A DNA stretch of 23,117 nt. It comes from Verrucomicrobiota bacterium (GTDB taxonomy: Bacteria > Verrucomicrobiota > Verrucomicrobiae > Chthoniobacterales > UBA10450). How positions within the stretch are numbered: the first letter of the stretch is position 1; each line of letters starts with the position of its first letter. The notes beneath the pieces were generated by a model that saw only the letters and a list, made by a program, of their open reading frames with translations, was not told the DNA's origin and did no database searches. Positions 15,797 through 23,117 of the stretch are shown piece by piece. The DNA lies in contig VBQB01000185.1 in assembly GCA_005887855.1 (NCBI GenBank), positions 1 to 23,117 of the forward strand, written 5' to 3'. The position numbers and the translations under genes were made by a program.

Positions 15797-16887
15797 CAGG
15801 GTGAGGACATGGCCGAGGAAGGAGGAAAAAGTTTCAACAGCCGCGCGGGTTCCGCTTGAACGGCTTGCACCTCGTCGTTGTAATAAACCAGCACCCTGTA
15901 ACCCAAATATCTCCGCTCGCCCCCTTCCGCCAGCGAACTGGACTTCGCGGATCGGGTCTTTTGCCCTGGCTTAACCGCCGCGGCTGCCGCAGACAGTTCT
16001 GCCTCAGATGAGATCGCTTTTGTCCTCGGGCGCAGGTAAGTCACCGAGAGCACTTCCGGATTTGTGTCTGTCCAATCATGCTTCGGCGTTAGCCATTCAT
16101 AATTCACATCCGCATCAGTCAGCTTGATATCTTTATTATCGACGGTGTCGTAAAAGAACACCTGAATCTTTACTTTGGTGTGATCGACTGTGGCTTCCGG
16201 CTGTTTTTTTATACCGATTTGAAGCGTCAGCTTTGTCTCCGCATCCGGGTCGGGCGTTTCCGCTGTTTTTATCTCCGTTATACTGAATGTCGAACCCGCT
16301 GAAATATGAGCGACATCGTTGTGCGTTGTTGCAGATTCGAGTGACGCACTGACGAGACCGGGTGCGGTGGTGGCGGGAGCCGGCACACCCAGCTTCAATC
16401 GCCGATCTGCCAATTCATACGCAACCCCGGCCGAAGGACCCAACTCCTGAAGTTTGCGCCAGGCTTCATTTGAGCGGTCGAAGAGCTGCATAGATTCATA
16501 CGTTTTTGCTATCTCCTCGAGAACAATGGCATTTTTCGGCTCGCGCTCAGACGCTTCATGCAAACGGGCGAGTGCATTGGTTGTATCCCCGCGATCGCGC
16601 AATTCGGTGGCTTCTTGCACGAGCTGATCGACTTCGGACGGTGCTGGAGGCGAAGCCGCAGGCGCTGGCGAAGCCTCCGGCTGTGTCAAAGTTGGTGCCG
16701 GAGAGGCGGAGACATGTCGTTCCATGGTCGCGATAGCTGGCTGCGCCGACATTCGGGCGGCCCGAATTCGACCCATGTAGTAGAAGCTTGCGCTCAAAAT
16801 CTCTATCGCCGCAAAAATCACGACCAGCCCGAGCCCAACATTGAAATTTGTGTCGGTATAGGCAGTGCGTGAGAGAAGGATCCGCAT
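15796..16887 (-). CDS. Membrane-anchored TPR protein of unknown function
   Basis: 363 residues from the ATG at 16887. One N-terminal membrane helix (FNVGLGLVVIFAAIEILSAS, about 15-38) is followed by a Pro/Ala/Ser-rich linker (about 62-85) and two or three TPR units (ELRDRGDTTNALARLHEASE; IAKTYESMQLFDRSNEAWRK), then a C-terminal beta-rich region (about 190-350: FSITEIKTAETPDPDAETKL; KVKIQVFFYDTVDN; RVLVYYNDEVQAVQAEP). The C-terminal part does not match a family I know. It is probably an envelope protein facing the periplasm. It lies between the ACT gene (104-base gap) and the small ORF (TGATG overlap). Confidence 0.75.
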   Translation of the reverse strand: MRILLSRTAYTDTNFNVGLGLVVIFAAIEILSASFYYMGRIRAARMSAQPAIATMERHVSASPAPTLTQPEASPAPAASPPAPSEVDQLVQEATELRDRGDTTNALARLHEASEREPKNAIVLEEIAKTYESMQLFDRSNEAWRKLQELGPSAGVAYELADRRLKLGVPAPATTAPGLVSASLESATTHNDVAHISAGSTFSITEIKTAETPDPDAETKLTLQIGIKKQPEATVDHTKVKIQVFFYDTVDNKDIKLTDADVNYEWLTPKHDWTDTNPEVLSVTYLRPRTKAISSEAELSAAAAAVKPGQKTRSAKSSSLAEGGERRYLGYRVLVYYNDEVQAVQAEPARLLKLFPPSSAMSSP

Positions 16888-16990
16888 CGGGCGATTGATG
16901 CATTTCTGTAAACGCGCTTTCGTAAAGCTGTCAACTCTGGGGAGCGAATGCGCCGGTATAAAAGCGCTTCCCGGTCAACCCTTCAACGCT

Positions 16991-17461
16991 TTATCGCGAA
17001 ATATCATCCTGGCTCAGGATTTTGAATCCCTCGCCCATCAGGACCGATGAAGCGCATTCCGTATCGTCCACGTGCAGGGCGAGCGCAGCAAAACCGCGTG
17101 GCCGGGTCAGCAATGGATAGGTGAAATGCACATTGACCTCCGCCATGAACAATGCCGCGAGTAATTTCGCTAGTTGTGTGGCGACTTCTCGCATTTCCAC
17201 CACCACCACTTCGCACACGCCGAAGGCTACATTATTTTGCCGGAACAAGTTTTCCACACGTTCCGGATCGCTCACCACAATCCGCGCGATGGCCGAGTCA
17301 GTGGATTCTGAGACACTCAATGCGACCACGTGGGTATTGTGTTTGTTGAGCGTCTTCACGATATCGAGCATTGCTCCTACCTTGTTCGGCAGGAAAACAG
17401 AGAATTGCTTAACGAGCGATCCTCCCATCTTCGAAGTTGTTTCCGGTAAATCAACAGGCAT
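16991..17461 (-). CDS. Tandem ACT domain protein
   Basis: 156 residues from the ATG at 17461; an internal ATG at 17428 (MGGSLVKQFSVFLPN) is an equally plausible start, as neither has a good ribosome binding site. Two ACT-like units are visible: about 17-85 (KQFSVFLPNKVGAMLDIVKT, with 'SESTDSAIARIVVSD') and about 88-156 (VVVEMREVATQLAKLLAALF, ending 'ALALHVDDTECASSVLMGEG'). ACT pairs bind amino acids or other small ligands and usually regulate metabolism. No catalytic domain is attached, so it is a stand-alone regulator of unknown ligand. It is the first gene of the minus-strand run and divergent from lysS. Confidence 0.85.
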   Translation of the reverse strand: MPVDLPETTSKMGGSLVKQFSVFLPNKVGAMLDIVKTLNKHNTHVVALSVSESTDSAIARIVVSDPERVENLFRQNNVAFGVCEVVVVEMREVATQLAKLLAALFMAEVNVHFTYPLLTRPRGFAALALHVDDTECASSVLMGEGFKILSQDDISR

Positions 17462-17624
17462 GTGGTTGCGACGCGACGAAGAAAATTAGCGTCGCGCGCC
17501 TGAAACTATCTCATTGGCGATCTTTCCTTTGCAAACCAATATATTGGCGGCGAAACCGTCGCGAAGCCAACGTGTCATTCGGGCTGTTCATTTTGCGGCG
17601 GCGCTTTACATTCGCTCGCCGAAG
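17462..17624. other. Divergent intergenic region between the ACT gene and lysS
   Basis: This holds the presumed start region for both directions. The lysS frame stays open across most of it, but its translation (for example 'FPLQTNILAAKPSRSQR') is unlike a LysRS N-terminus. I found no clear promoter by eye. Confidence 0.4.
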
Positions 17625-19079
17625 ATGGACGAAGAGAATGAGCTCATTGCACTGCGGCGCAAAAAACTCGATGCGTTACGCGCGCAAGGTATCGACCCGT
17701 TCGGTGCTGGTTTCGAGCCAAGCGGATCCATTGCCGAGGTGCGCGAAAAATTTGCCGACGGCGAGACCTTCCGCGCGGCCGGCCGCATCACCGCGCACCG
17801 AGACATGGGAAGGAGCCACTTTCTCGATCTGCGCGACGCTACCGGCCGCATCCAAATTTACATTCACGCGAAAGAAGTTGGGGCGGAGTTGATCGATCTT
17901 TTTCGTCTGCTCGATATCGGCGATCTCATTGGCGTCGAAGGAACATGTTTCCTCACCAAGAGCGGTGAACCGACTCTGAAGGCGCACACCTTCCGATTGC
18001 TGGCGAAAGCTTTGCGGCCGCTCCCCGAAAAATGGCATGGGTTGCAGGATATCGAGGCGCGCTACCGGCAGCGTTACCTCGATCTTCTCACCAACGAGCG
18101 TTCTCGCATCGTCTTTGAAAAACGCATCGCCATCGTCCGCGAGACGCGGTGCTTCTTTGAAGAACGCGGTTTTCTGGAGGTGGAGACGCCGATTTTGCAA
18201 ACGATCGCCGGAGGCGCGGCCGCCGAACCGTTTAGCACGCACCACAAGGCGCTCGGTCTCGATCTTTATCTGCGCATCGCGCCGGAGCTTTATTTGAAGC
18301 GTTTGCTCGTGGGCGGGTTCAACAAAGTTTTCGAGATCAATCGCAATTTCCGCAACGAAGGCATTTCCCGAAAGCACAATCCAGAGTTCACCATGCTCGA
18401 GGCCTACTGGGCGTACGCCGATTTCGAAAAGATGGCGAATCTTGTTGAGGATCTGATTTGTCACCTCGCACAAATCGTCTGCGGGTCTCTGCAGATCGAA
18501 CATCGACATGCCGATGGCAAAACGACACGCACGATCAACCTGAAAAGGCCGTGGCGCCGAGTGCGTTATCACGATTTGGTGCGAGAAGTTGCGGGGAAAG
18601 ATTGGTTCGAGCTGACCAGCGCACAGCGACGGGAGCGCGCCACCGACAAACTCGAAGTCGAGATTTCACCCCAGCTCGCCGATTTCGAAGTGACGCAGCA
18701 TATCTTCGAAAAGTTGATCGAAGAAGAGGCGATCGATCCACTCTTCGTTACGCATTGTCCGAAAGAGCTCGTGCCGCTCGCGAAACAAAACAGCGAGGAC
18801 GATTCTCTTGTCGATGTTTTCGAGCTGATCATTAACGGTGCGGAGATTGCACCGGGCTACAGCGAGTTAAACGATCCGCTCCTGCAACGTCAGCGCTTGC
18901 TCGAACAAGCGGGCGAAGAGACGCAAAAGATTGACGAAGAATTTCTGCTCGCGCTCGAGCATGGCATGCCACCGGCCGGCGGCTTTGGCCTCGGTATCGA
19001 TCGGCTCACCATGTTGCTCACCGGCGCGGAATCAATCCGTGATGTGATCCTGTTTCCGCTGCTGAGGCCGAAGAAATAA
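17625..19079 (+). CDS. lysS: Lysine--tRNA ligase (class II)
   Basis: It charges tRNA-Lys with lysine in the cytoplasm. 484 residues from the ATG at 17625 (MDEENELIALRRKKLDALRA), chosen over the upstream in-frame ATG at 17514, which would add 37 atypical residues. An N-terminal OB-fold anticodon-binding domain (about 50-125: AAGRITAHRDMGRSHFLDLR) is followed by class II motif 1 (FLEVETPILQTIAGGAAAEPF, about 183-202), motif 2 (FEINRNFRNEGISRKHNPEF, about 236-255) and motif 3 (GGFGLGIDRLTMLLTGAESI, about 452-471). Length is normal for bacterial LysRS (about 490-510). Downstream is the convergent dodecin gene. Codon use resembles its neighbours. Confidence 0.98.
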   Translation: MDEENELIALRRKKLDALRAQGIDPFGAGFEPSGSIAEVREKFADGETFRAAGRITAHRDMGRSHFLDLRDATGRIQIYIHAKEVGAELIDLFRLLDIGDLIGVEGTCFLTKSGEPTLKAHTFRLLAKALRPLPEKWHGLQDIEARYRQRYLDLLTNERSRIVFEKRIAIVRETRCFFEERGFLEVETPILQTIAGGAAAEPFSTHHKALGLDLYLRIAPELYLKRLLVGGFNKVFEINRNFRNEGISRKHNPEFTMLEAYWAYADFEKMANLVEDLICHLAQIVCGSLQIEHRHADGKTTRTINLKRPWRRVRYHDLVREVAGKDWFELTSAQRRERATDKLEVEISPQLADFEVTQHIFEKLIEEEAIDPLFVTHCPKELVPLAKQNSEDDSLVDVFELIINGAEIAPGYSELNDPLLQRQRLLEQAGEETQKIDEEFLLALEHGMPPAGGFGLGIDRLTMLLTGAESIRDVILFPLLRPKK

Positions 19080-19125
19080 CGAACCGTTAGGTCGTTAAGA
19101 GGTTACATCGATTCAACGATTCACA

Positions 19126-19338
19126 TCAAGCGCCACGCTCCATCTCGAAGGTGACTTTCGCGTTTACGCGATAGCTGGTGACTTTGTCGTTCTCGACTGC
19201 GGCCGTGAATTCCTTGATGTAGACAGAGCGGATATTTCGCAGCGTTTTGGACGCTTCGCTGACAACGTTTTGGGCCGCTTCCTCCCAATTGTTCGCTGAC
19301 TCTGACAAGACTTCGATAACTTTTACAATTTTGGCCAT
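19126..19338 (-). CDS. Dodecin family flavin-binding protein
   Basis: 70 residues, the normal dodecin size, from the ATG at 19338. The pattern 'MAKIVKVIEVLSESANNWEE' then 'AAQNVVSEASKTLRNIRSVY' and the terminal strand 'YRVNAKVTFEME' fits the beta-alpha-beta-beta dodecin fold. Trp 18 is at the place of the flavin-stacking tryptophan. Dodecins form hollow dodecamers that store or buffer riboflavin or FMN in the cytoplasm. It is convergent with lysS (46 bases between stops) and divergent from glgB. A purine-rich GAAGAAGGAGAA on the minus strand precedes the ATG and would serve as ribosome binding site. Confidence 0.95.
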   Translation of the reverse strand: MAKIVKVIEVLSESANNWEEAAQNVVSEASKTLRNIRSVYIKEFTAAVENDKVTSYRVNAKVTFEMERGA

Positions 19339-19532
19339 GGTTAATAATTCTCCTTCTTCTATTTATCGCGGATCATCATGGATTCGGTTCCATTGGGCCG
19401 CGCTCAACGTTGGATGCTCGATGTGAGAGTTAGCCGGATCGGCTGGATAATGTAAGGAATTTGACGGCTTGACTCCGAAAGCTTTCGCGGGCGGAGCAGA
19501 GCCTCCTCTCATCGAAGCAATCAAAACGATTC

Positions 19533-19629
19533 GTTGAAACGATGAAAGGTTGAAGCGATTGAGGAGAGGTTGAAGTGTGATGCGACGAAGCGACAACGCT
19601 TCAACGATTTAACGCTTCAACGAAACACC
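19533..19629. repeat. Short repeats in the glgB leader
   Basis: The direct repeat AACGCTTCAACGA occurs at 19595-19607 and 19611-19623 (period 16), and the inverse GTTGAAGCG is at 19549-19557, so a stem can form with CGCTTCAAC at 19597-19605 or 19613-19621. More degenerate 'GTTGAA' units are at 19533-19538 and 19569-19574. The rest of the 291-base gap from 19339 to 19629 shows no gene. The repeats cover the bases just before the glgB ATG, where no Shine-Dalgarno sequence is visible. Confidence 0.6.
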
Positions 19630-21834
19630 ATGAAACCTTTCGAAATCGCCGGATTGCCCCCCGACGAATTGAACAGCTTTCTCACCGGAACACATTCCGA
19701 TCCCTTCCGGATTTTGGGACCGCACCGCGTTGGCGATGATTTGGCGATCCGCGTTTTCCGTCCCGATGCACAAAGCATCGACATCACCTCGAATCAATCA
19801 AAGGAGCCGATCGCAGCGGAGAGACTTCATCGCGACGGTTTTTTTTGTGCGAGTGTGCCGGGCGCGACGCGCGACCTCGATTATCATCTTCGCATCACCG
19901 GCTGGGATGGATCGGAGCATCTGACGCGCGATCCGTATCAGTATGGCCCGATCATGGGCGAGGTCGATCTACATCTGTTCGCAGAGGGACAGCACTGGCA
20001 GATTTACGAAAAGTTCGGTGCGCATTTGCGCACGATAGGAGATGCCACGGGCGTTTACTTCGCCGTCTGGGCGCCCAATGCGCAACGCGTCAGTGTAGTG
20101 GGCGATTTCAACGGCTGGGATGGCCGCGTCAATCCGATGCGCAAACTGCTCGGCAGCGGCGTCTGGGAATTATTTTTACCGGGCGCAGGCGAGGGGGCTC
20201 ACTACAAATTCGAGATCCTCGCGCAGAGCGGAGCGCTCCTGCTGAAGAGCGACCCGTTCGCCTTTTTCAATCAGCACGGAATATCAACATCTTCTCTCAT
20301 TTACAATCTCGAGCGTTACAAATGGAGCGACGCCGAGTGGCTGGAAACGCGCCGCAAACGCGATTGGCCACGTAGTCCGGTCAGCATTTACGAGGTCCAC
20401 CTTGGTTCGTGGCGTCGCCGCGCCGATGAAGGAAACCGCCACCTTAGTTACCTCGAATTTGCCGAGACGTTGCTGCCCTACGTACTGGAGATGGGCTACA
20501 CGCACATCGAGTTGTTGCCCATCGCAGAACATCCGTTCGAGGGTTCGTGGGGTTACCAAGTCACCAACTATTACGCGCCGACGAGCCGCTTCGGCACGCC
20601 CGATGAGCTCCGTCATTTCATCGACAAATGTCACCGGACCGGCATTGGCGTGATCATGGATTGGGTGCCGGCGCATTTTCCGAAAGATGCGCACGCCCTT
20701 GCGGAATTCGACGGCACCGATCTCTATGAGCACATGGACCCGCGCCAGGGCGAGCACCAGGATTGGGGCACGCTCATTTTTAACTTTGGCCGAAATGAAG
20801 TGCGCAATTTCCTCATCGGCAACGCTCTCTTTTGGCTCGACAAATATCACATCGACGGCCTGCGCGTAGACGCGGTGGCCTCGATGCTTTATCTGGATTA
20901 TTCCAGAAAACCGGGCCAATGGATCCCGAACGTTTATGGCGGCCGCGAAAATCTCGACGCGATTTATTTTTTAAAGCGCTTCAACGAAGTTTGTTACGAG
21001 CATTTCCCCGGCATCATGACCATCGCCGAGGAATCAACCGCGTGGCCCGGTGTCTCGCGCCCGACGTACCTCGGAGGTCTCGGGTTCGGTTTTAAGTGGA
21101 ACATGGGTTGGATGCACGACTTCCTCGAATACATGAGCCTCGATCCGATTTACCGGCGATATCATCACGGCAGCATCACCTTTTCACTGCTTTATGCTTT
21201 TCAAGAGAACTTTATTCTGGTGCTCAGCCACGATGAAGTCGTTTACGGCAAGCGCTCGCTGTTGTCGAAGATGCCCGGCGACGATTGGCAGAAGTTCGCC
21301 AATCTCCGGATGTTTCTGGCCTGGATGTACGGGCATCCCGGCAAAAAGCTCCTCTTCATGGGCGGCGAATTTGGCCAGCGGAACGAATGGAACCACGACC
21401 AAAGTCTCGATTGGGATTTAACCGAGTTACCGCGGCACGACGGTCTGCGCCGACTTGTCCAGCATCTTAATTACACTTATAAGAACGAGCCTGCCTTGTG
21501 GGACCAGGACGATAGCTATCAAGGCTTTGATTGGATCGATTTTCACGATGCCGAGAACAGCGTCGTCGCCTTCCTGAGAAAATCGCGTAGCGGCGAGATG
21601 ATCGCGTTCGTCGTGAACGCGACCCCGATCGTGCATCATAATTACCGGCTCGGCGTGCCCGAATCCGGATTTTATCGAGAGATTATCAATACTGATTCGG
21701 AGACGTACGGGGGCAGCAACGTCGGCAATTATGGCGGGGTGCGGAGCGAAAATATTCCGTGGATGGCGCGCGAACATTCTGTCGTCATTCATCTGCCACC
21801 CTTGGCAGCAGTGGCGTTCAAATTGGAAACATAG
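19630..21834 (+). CDS. glgB: 1,4-alpha-glucan (glycogen) branching enzyme
   Basis: It transfers alpha-1,4 chains to alpha-1,6 branch points in glycogen synthesis (GH13). 734 residues from the ATG at 19630, near the E. coli length; an in-frame TTG at 19570 would add 20 residues unlike the family. Two N-terminal CBM48-type domains are present, the second beginning '[20 protein letters not shown]' (141-160). The GH13 core has 'MDWVPAHF' (343-350), '[10 protein letters not shown]' with nucleophile Asp 414, 'TIAEEST' with acid/base Glu 467, and 'VLSHDEV' (531-537) with Asp 535. The C-terminal beta domain ends '[16 protein letters not shown]'. All catalytic residues are in place. No other glycogen gene is in the window. 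A 12-bp palindrome lies about 24 bases after the stop. Confidence 0.97.
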   Translation: MKPFEIAGLPPDELNSFLTGTHSDPFRILGPHRVGDDLAIRVFRPDAQSIDITSNQSKEPIAAERLHRDGFFCASVPGATRDLDYHLRITGWDGSEHLTRDPYQYGPIMGEVDLHLFAEGQHWQIYEKFGAHLRTIGDATGVYFAVWAPNAQRVSVVGDFNGWDGRVNPMRKLLGSGVWELFLPGAGEGAHYKFEILAQSGALLLKSDPFAFFNQHGISTSSLIYNLERYKWSDAEWLETRRKRDWPRSPVSIYEVHLGSWRRRADEGNRHLSYLEFAETLLPYVLEMGYTHIELLPIAEHPFEGSWGYQVTNYYAPTSRFGTPDELRHFIDKCHRTGIGVIMDWVPAHFPKDAHALAEFDGTDLYEHMDPRQGEHQDWGTLIFNFGRNEVRNFLIGNALFWLDKYHIDGLRVDAVASMLYLDYSRKPGQWIPNVYGGRENLDAIYFLKRFNEVCYEHFPGIMTIAEESTAWPGVSRPTYLGGLGFGFKWNMGWMHDFLEYMSLDPIYRRYHHGSITFSLLYAFQENFILVLSHDEVVYGKRSLLSKMPGDDWQKFANLRMFLAWMYGHPGKKLLFMGGEFGQRNEWNHDQSLDWDLTELPRHDGLRRLVQHLNYTYKNEPALWDQDDSYQGFDWIDFHDAENSVVAFLRKSRSGEMIAFVVNATPIVHHNYRLGVPESGFYREIINTDSETYGGSNVGNYGGVRSENIPWMAREHSVVIHLPPLAAVAFKLET

Positions 21835-21857
21835 AGGACTGCTCCGCGCGGCGAGCT

Positions 21858-21869
21858 GACGGCGCCGTC
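21858..21869. terminator. Possible hairpin after glgB
   Basis: GACGGCGCCGTC is a perfect 12-bp palindrome within 'cgagctgacggcgccgtctcg'. A second weak hairpin CTGTC/GACAG (21923-21927 and 21932-21936) is followed by AAAA on the plus strand. Neither has a T-run on the plus strand, so intrinsic termination is uncertain. The whole 163-base gap to the convergent gene at 21998 shows no ORF I believe. Confidence 0.35.
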
Positions 21870-21997
21870 TCGACAGCGCAAACTGTTGTGTCGGAATGCG
21901 AGGGGCCTGCAAACCCTTACTCCTGTCGCGTGACAGAAAACAGTTGCTACGGGGTTGGCGGAGTTGGCGCCTTCTTCTGAAGATCGACAATGATTTT

Positions 21998-22831
21998 CTA
22001 GGCGCCATTACGTTCGGCTTTCCAGATCGATAAAAAATAGCCGCGCTCGGTCACGTTCATTCGATCTGCTGAATACGCACCGTATTGGTAGGCGAGATCG
22101 GCCGAGGCACTCATCCCACCGCCGGAACTTGCGCGCATCATTTTTGCCGTGTCCGAATTGAGCATAAGTTTCGCAGCGGTTTTGCCCACGACTGGAAAAG
22201 CATTTTCTCGGAATACGCGAATGTCGTTGCTCGCCCATGTGACAATCGCGCCGCCTTCGTCCTCGGTTAATGCCTTGGCGAACGCGATCTCTGCGTTTTC
22301 CAACGCGCGGCGCGCAAGATCGACATCTTCACTTTGAAGCACTTCGTTCGGCGGCGAAAGTTCGGCCTCACCTGGCGGTTTCTCAGCTTGCGGATTATCG
22401 ATGCCAACATCGACAATTACTTTCCACGACTTCTCGGGCTGCCTTTTCCAAATGGAAACGAACTGACCAAACGCAACCGACGTGTCGTCACTGGCCGAGC
22501 TTTTTATCTCCCAAGGTCCGGTAGTAACGCCGAGATCGGCGGAATTTGCGATAGTGGCGAAAATCGGCCGCCAAATTAACTTTCGACCCTTGTGTTCATA
22601 GTTCGCGTAGAATTTTTTTTTCTTCTTCGGCTCGGGAGCGAAGATAATCGAATCATCGGCGAAAAATTGCAGAAACGAGTCCCGGATCCCATGCTCGACG
22701 GAAGCGCGCGAGAAATTGTTTTCTGTTGCCACCAGCGCGCGCAATGCTTGAAGCGACGTATGCTCCTCCGCACCGAGCGCGGGCAAGATCAACAATAACA
22801 ATCCGACGGAAATCTTGAGGGATTTAGACAA
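21998..22831 (-). CDS. Secreted tandem NTF2-like (SnoaL/DUF4440-type) protein
   Basis: 277 residues from a TTG at 22831; a signal peptide follows (SKSLKISVGLLLLILPALGA). I see two similar units: about 28-137 (LRALVATENNFSRASVEHGI, 'FLQFFADDSIIFAPEP', 'QFVSIWKRQPEKSWKVIVDV') and about 168-277 (ARRALENAEIAFAKALTEDE, 'SNDIRVFRENAFPVVGK', 'YFLSIWKAERNG'). The pattern 'helix ... F....Di..f......G......' and the closing 'F.S.WK....W.' strand are those of NTF2-like pockets. Such domains bind or turn over small molecules; here the ligand is unknown and the protein is probably periplasmic. It is divergent from the sigma factor gene, with starts 47 bases or less apart. Confidence 0.75.
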   Translation of the reverse strand: MSKSLKISVGLLLLILPALGAEEHTSLQALRALVATENNFSRASVEHGIRDSFLQFFADDSIIFAPEPKKKKKFYANYEHKGRKLIWRPIFATIANSADLGVTTGPWEIKSSASDDTSVAFGQFVSIWKRQPEKSWKVIVDVGIDNPQAEKPPGEAELSPPNEVLQSEDVDLARRALENAEIAFAKALTEDEGGAIVTWASNDIRVFRENAFPVVGKTAAKLMLNSDTAKMMRASSGGGMSASADLAYQYGAYSADRMNVTERGYFLSIWKAERNGA

Positions 22832-22877
22832 AATGGGCAGGCGGCGGCGTCTTGACTATAAAGACCGTGAAAAGGTC

Positions 22878-23117
22878 ATGGATAATGTCGCCACCGACGA
22901 AGATTGGAAAGTTTGTTTTTCCCGGCTTGGTCCCGGTTTGCTGCTTTTTGCGCGGCAATGGGTGCGGTCGCGGACCGACGCGGAGGACATCGTCCAGGAA
23001 GCGTTCGTTCGCTTTTGGCGGCGCAATCACAACGTCGGCAATCGTGCCCTGCTTTACGCAACAGTCCGGTCCATCGCGCTGGATCTCATTCGTCGTGACA
23101 GCCGTCGTGCGCGACGC
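22878..23117 (+). CDS. ECF-type RNA polymerase sigma factor (N-terminal part)
   Basis: It runs off the right edge; 80 codons are visible from the ATG at 22878, preceded by AAAAGG three bases upstream. An in-frame ATG at 22833 would add 15 basic residues. The visible part is sigma region 2: 'LLLFARQWVRSRTDAEDIVQ' and 'EAFVRFWRRN' match the 'A..l..d...AEDlvQe.F.r.wr' core-binding helix, and 'LLYATVRSIALDLIRRDSRR' matches the -10-recognition helix 'yl..iarN...d..Rr'. The role is promoter choice by RNA polymerase. Any anti-sigma factor would lie beyond the window. Confidence 0.9.
   Translation, partial: MDNVATDEDWKVCFSRLGPGLLLFARQWVRSRTDAEDIVQEAFVRFWRRNHNVGNRALLYATVRSIALDLIRRDSRRARR

Noticed and set aside
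16640..16685. Palindrome GGAGGC ... GCCTCC in the linker of the TPR membrane protein
   Set aside because: The region is Pro/Ala-rich low-complexity coding sequence in which such symmetry arises easily; the inner structure is weak.
17676..18572. Minus-strand ORF of 298 codons
   Set aside because: It is antisense to lysS and follows its codon pattern; no motif is present.
22852..22886. Sigma-70 promoter TTGACT ... GATAAT before the sigma gene
   Set aside because: The spacing is 23 bases and the -10 would lie inside the coding sequence.
1..23117. CRISPR arrays, tRNA or rRNA genes, integrase or transposase genes
   Set aside because: None seen on either strand: no regularly spaced repeats with spacers, no recognisable tRNA arms and no recombinase motifs.

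Overview
The window looks like a chromosomal piece of a soil or freshwater Verrucomicrobiota, most like Chthoniobacterales/Udaeobacter relatives. I infer this from recall, not from a search. The clues are the cyclase-TolB-TPR protein family, moderate to high GC, frequent GTG/TTG starts, and many short palindromic elements, some lying in frame inside housekeeping genes. There are no tRNA or rRNA genes, CRISPR arrays, IS elements or phage genes.

Layout. (1) 1-3770: the end of a DUF4870-like membrane protein, then on the minus strand holA (DNA polymerase III delta) and uvrB (excision repair). REP-like palindromes sit between these genes and inside both of the minus-strand genes. (2) 3897-11599: the most unusual region, four tandem same-strand paralogues sharing a TolB/FlgO-like domain and TPRs. 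Three have an N-terminal 'FFAELKRR' plus three-helix membrane module; the second has a class III nucleotidyl cyclase and one helix instead. The array is scarred by deletions: genes 1 and 4 have each lost an internal block plus the reading frame, and genes 2 and 3 are joined at a junction that lacks the end of one and the start of the other. (3) 17461-11600, minus strand: a tightly packed run of seven genes (tandem-ACT protein, TPR membrane protein, an overlooked 49-codon ORF, a secreted beta-rich protein, an N-acetylmuramoyl-L-alanine amidase, a bifunctional NAD(P)HX repair enzyme and an M50 site-2 protease), several overlapping or abutting. (4) 17625-19079 lysS (+), 19338-19126 dodecin (-), 19630-21834 glgB (+). 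(5) 22831-21998: a secreted NTF2-like protein (-), divergent from an ECF-type sigma factor that runs off the right edge.

Working together. The predicted topology of the TPR array is consistent across members (N-terminus in the cytoplasm, TolB/TPR outside, through three helices or one). I therefore infer a family of envelope sensors or scaffolds, one wired to a cytoplasmic cyclase. The minus-strand operon mixes envelope functions (amidase, M50 protease, TPR and secreted proteins) with metabolite repair. The multiple deletions inside one array, with intact flanks, suggest either decay or recombination of a repetitive locus, or a misassembly; read mapping would separate these.
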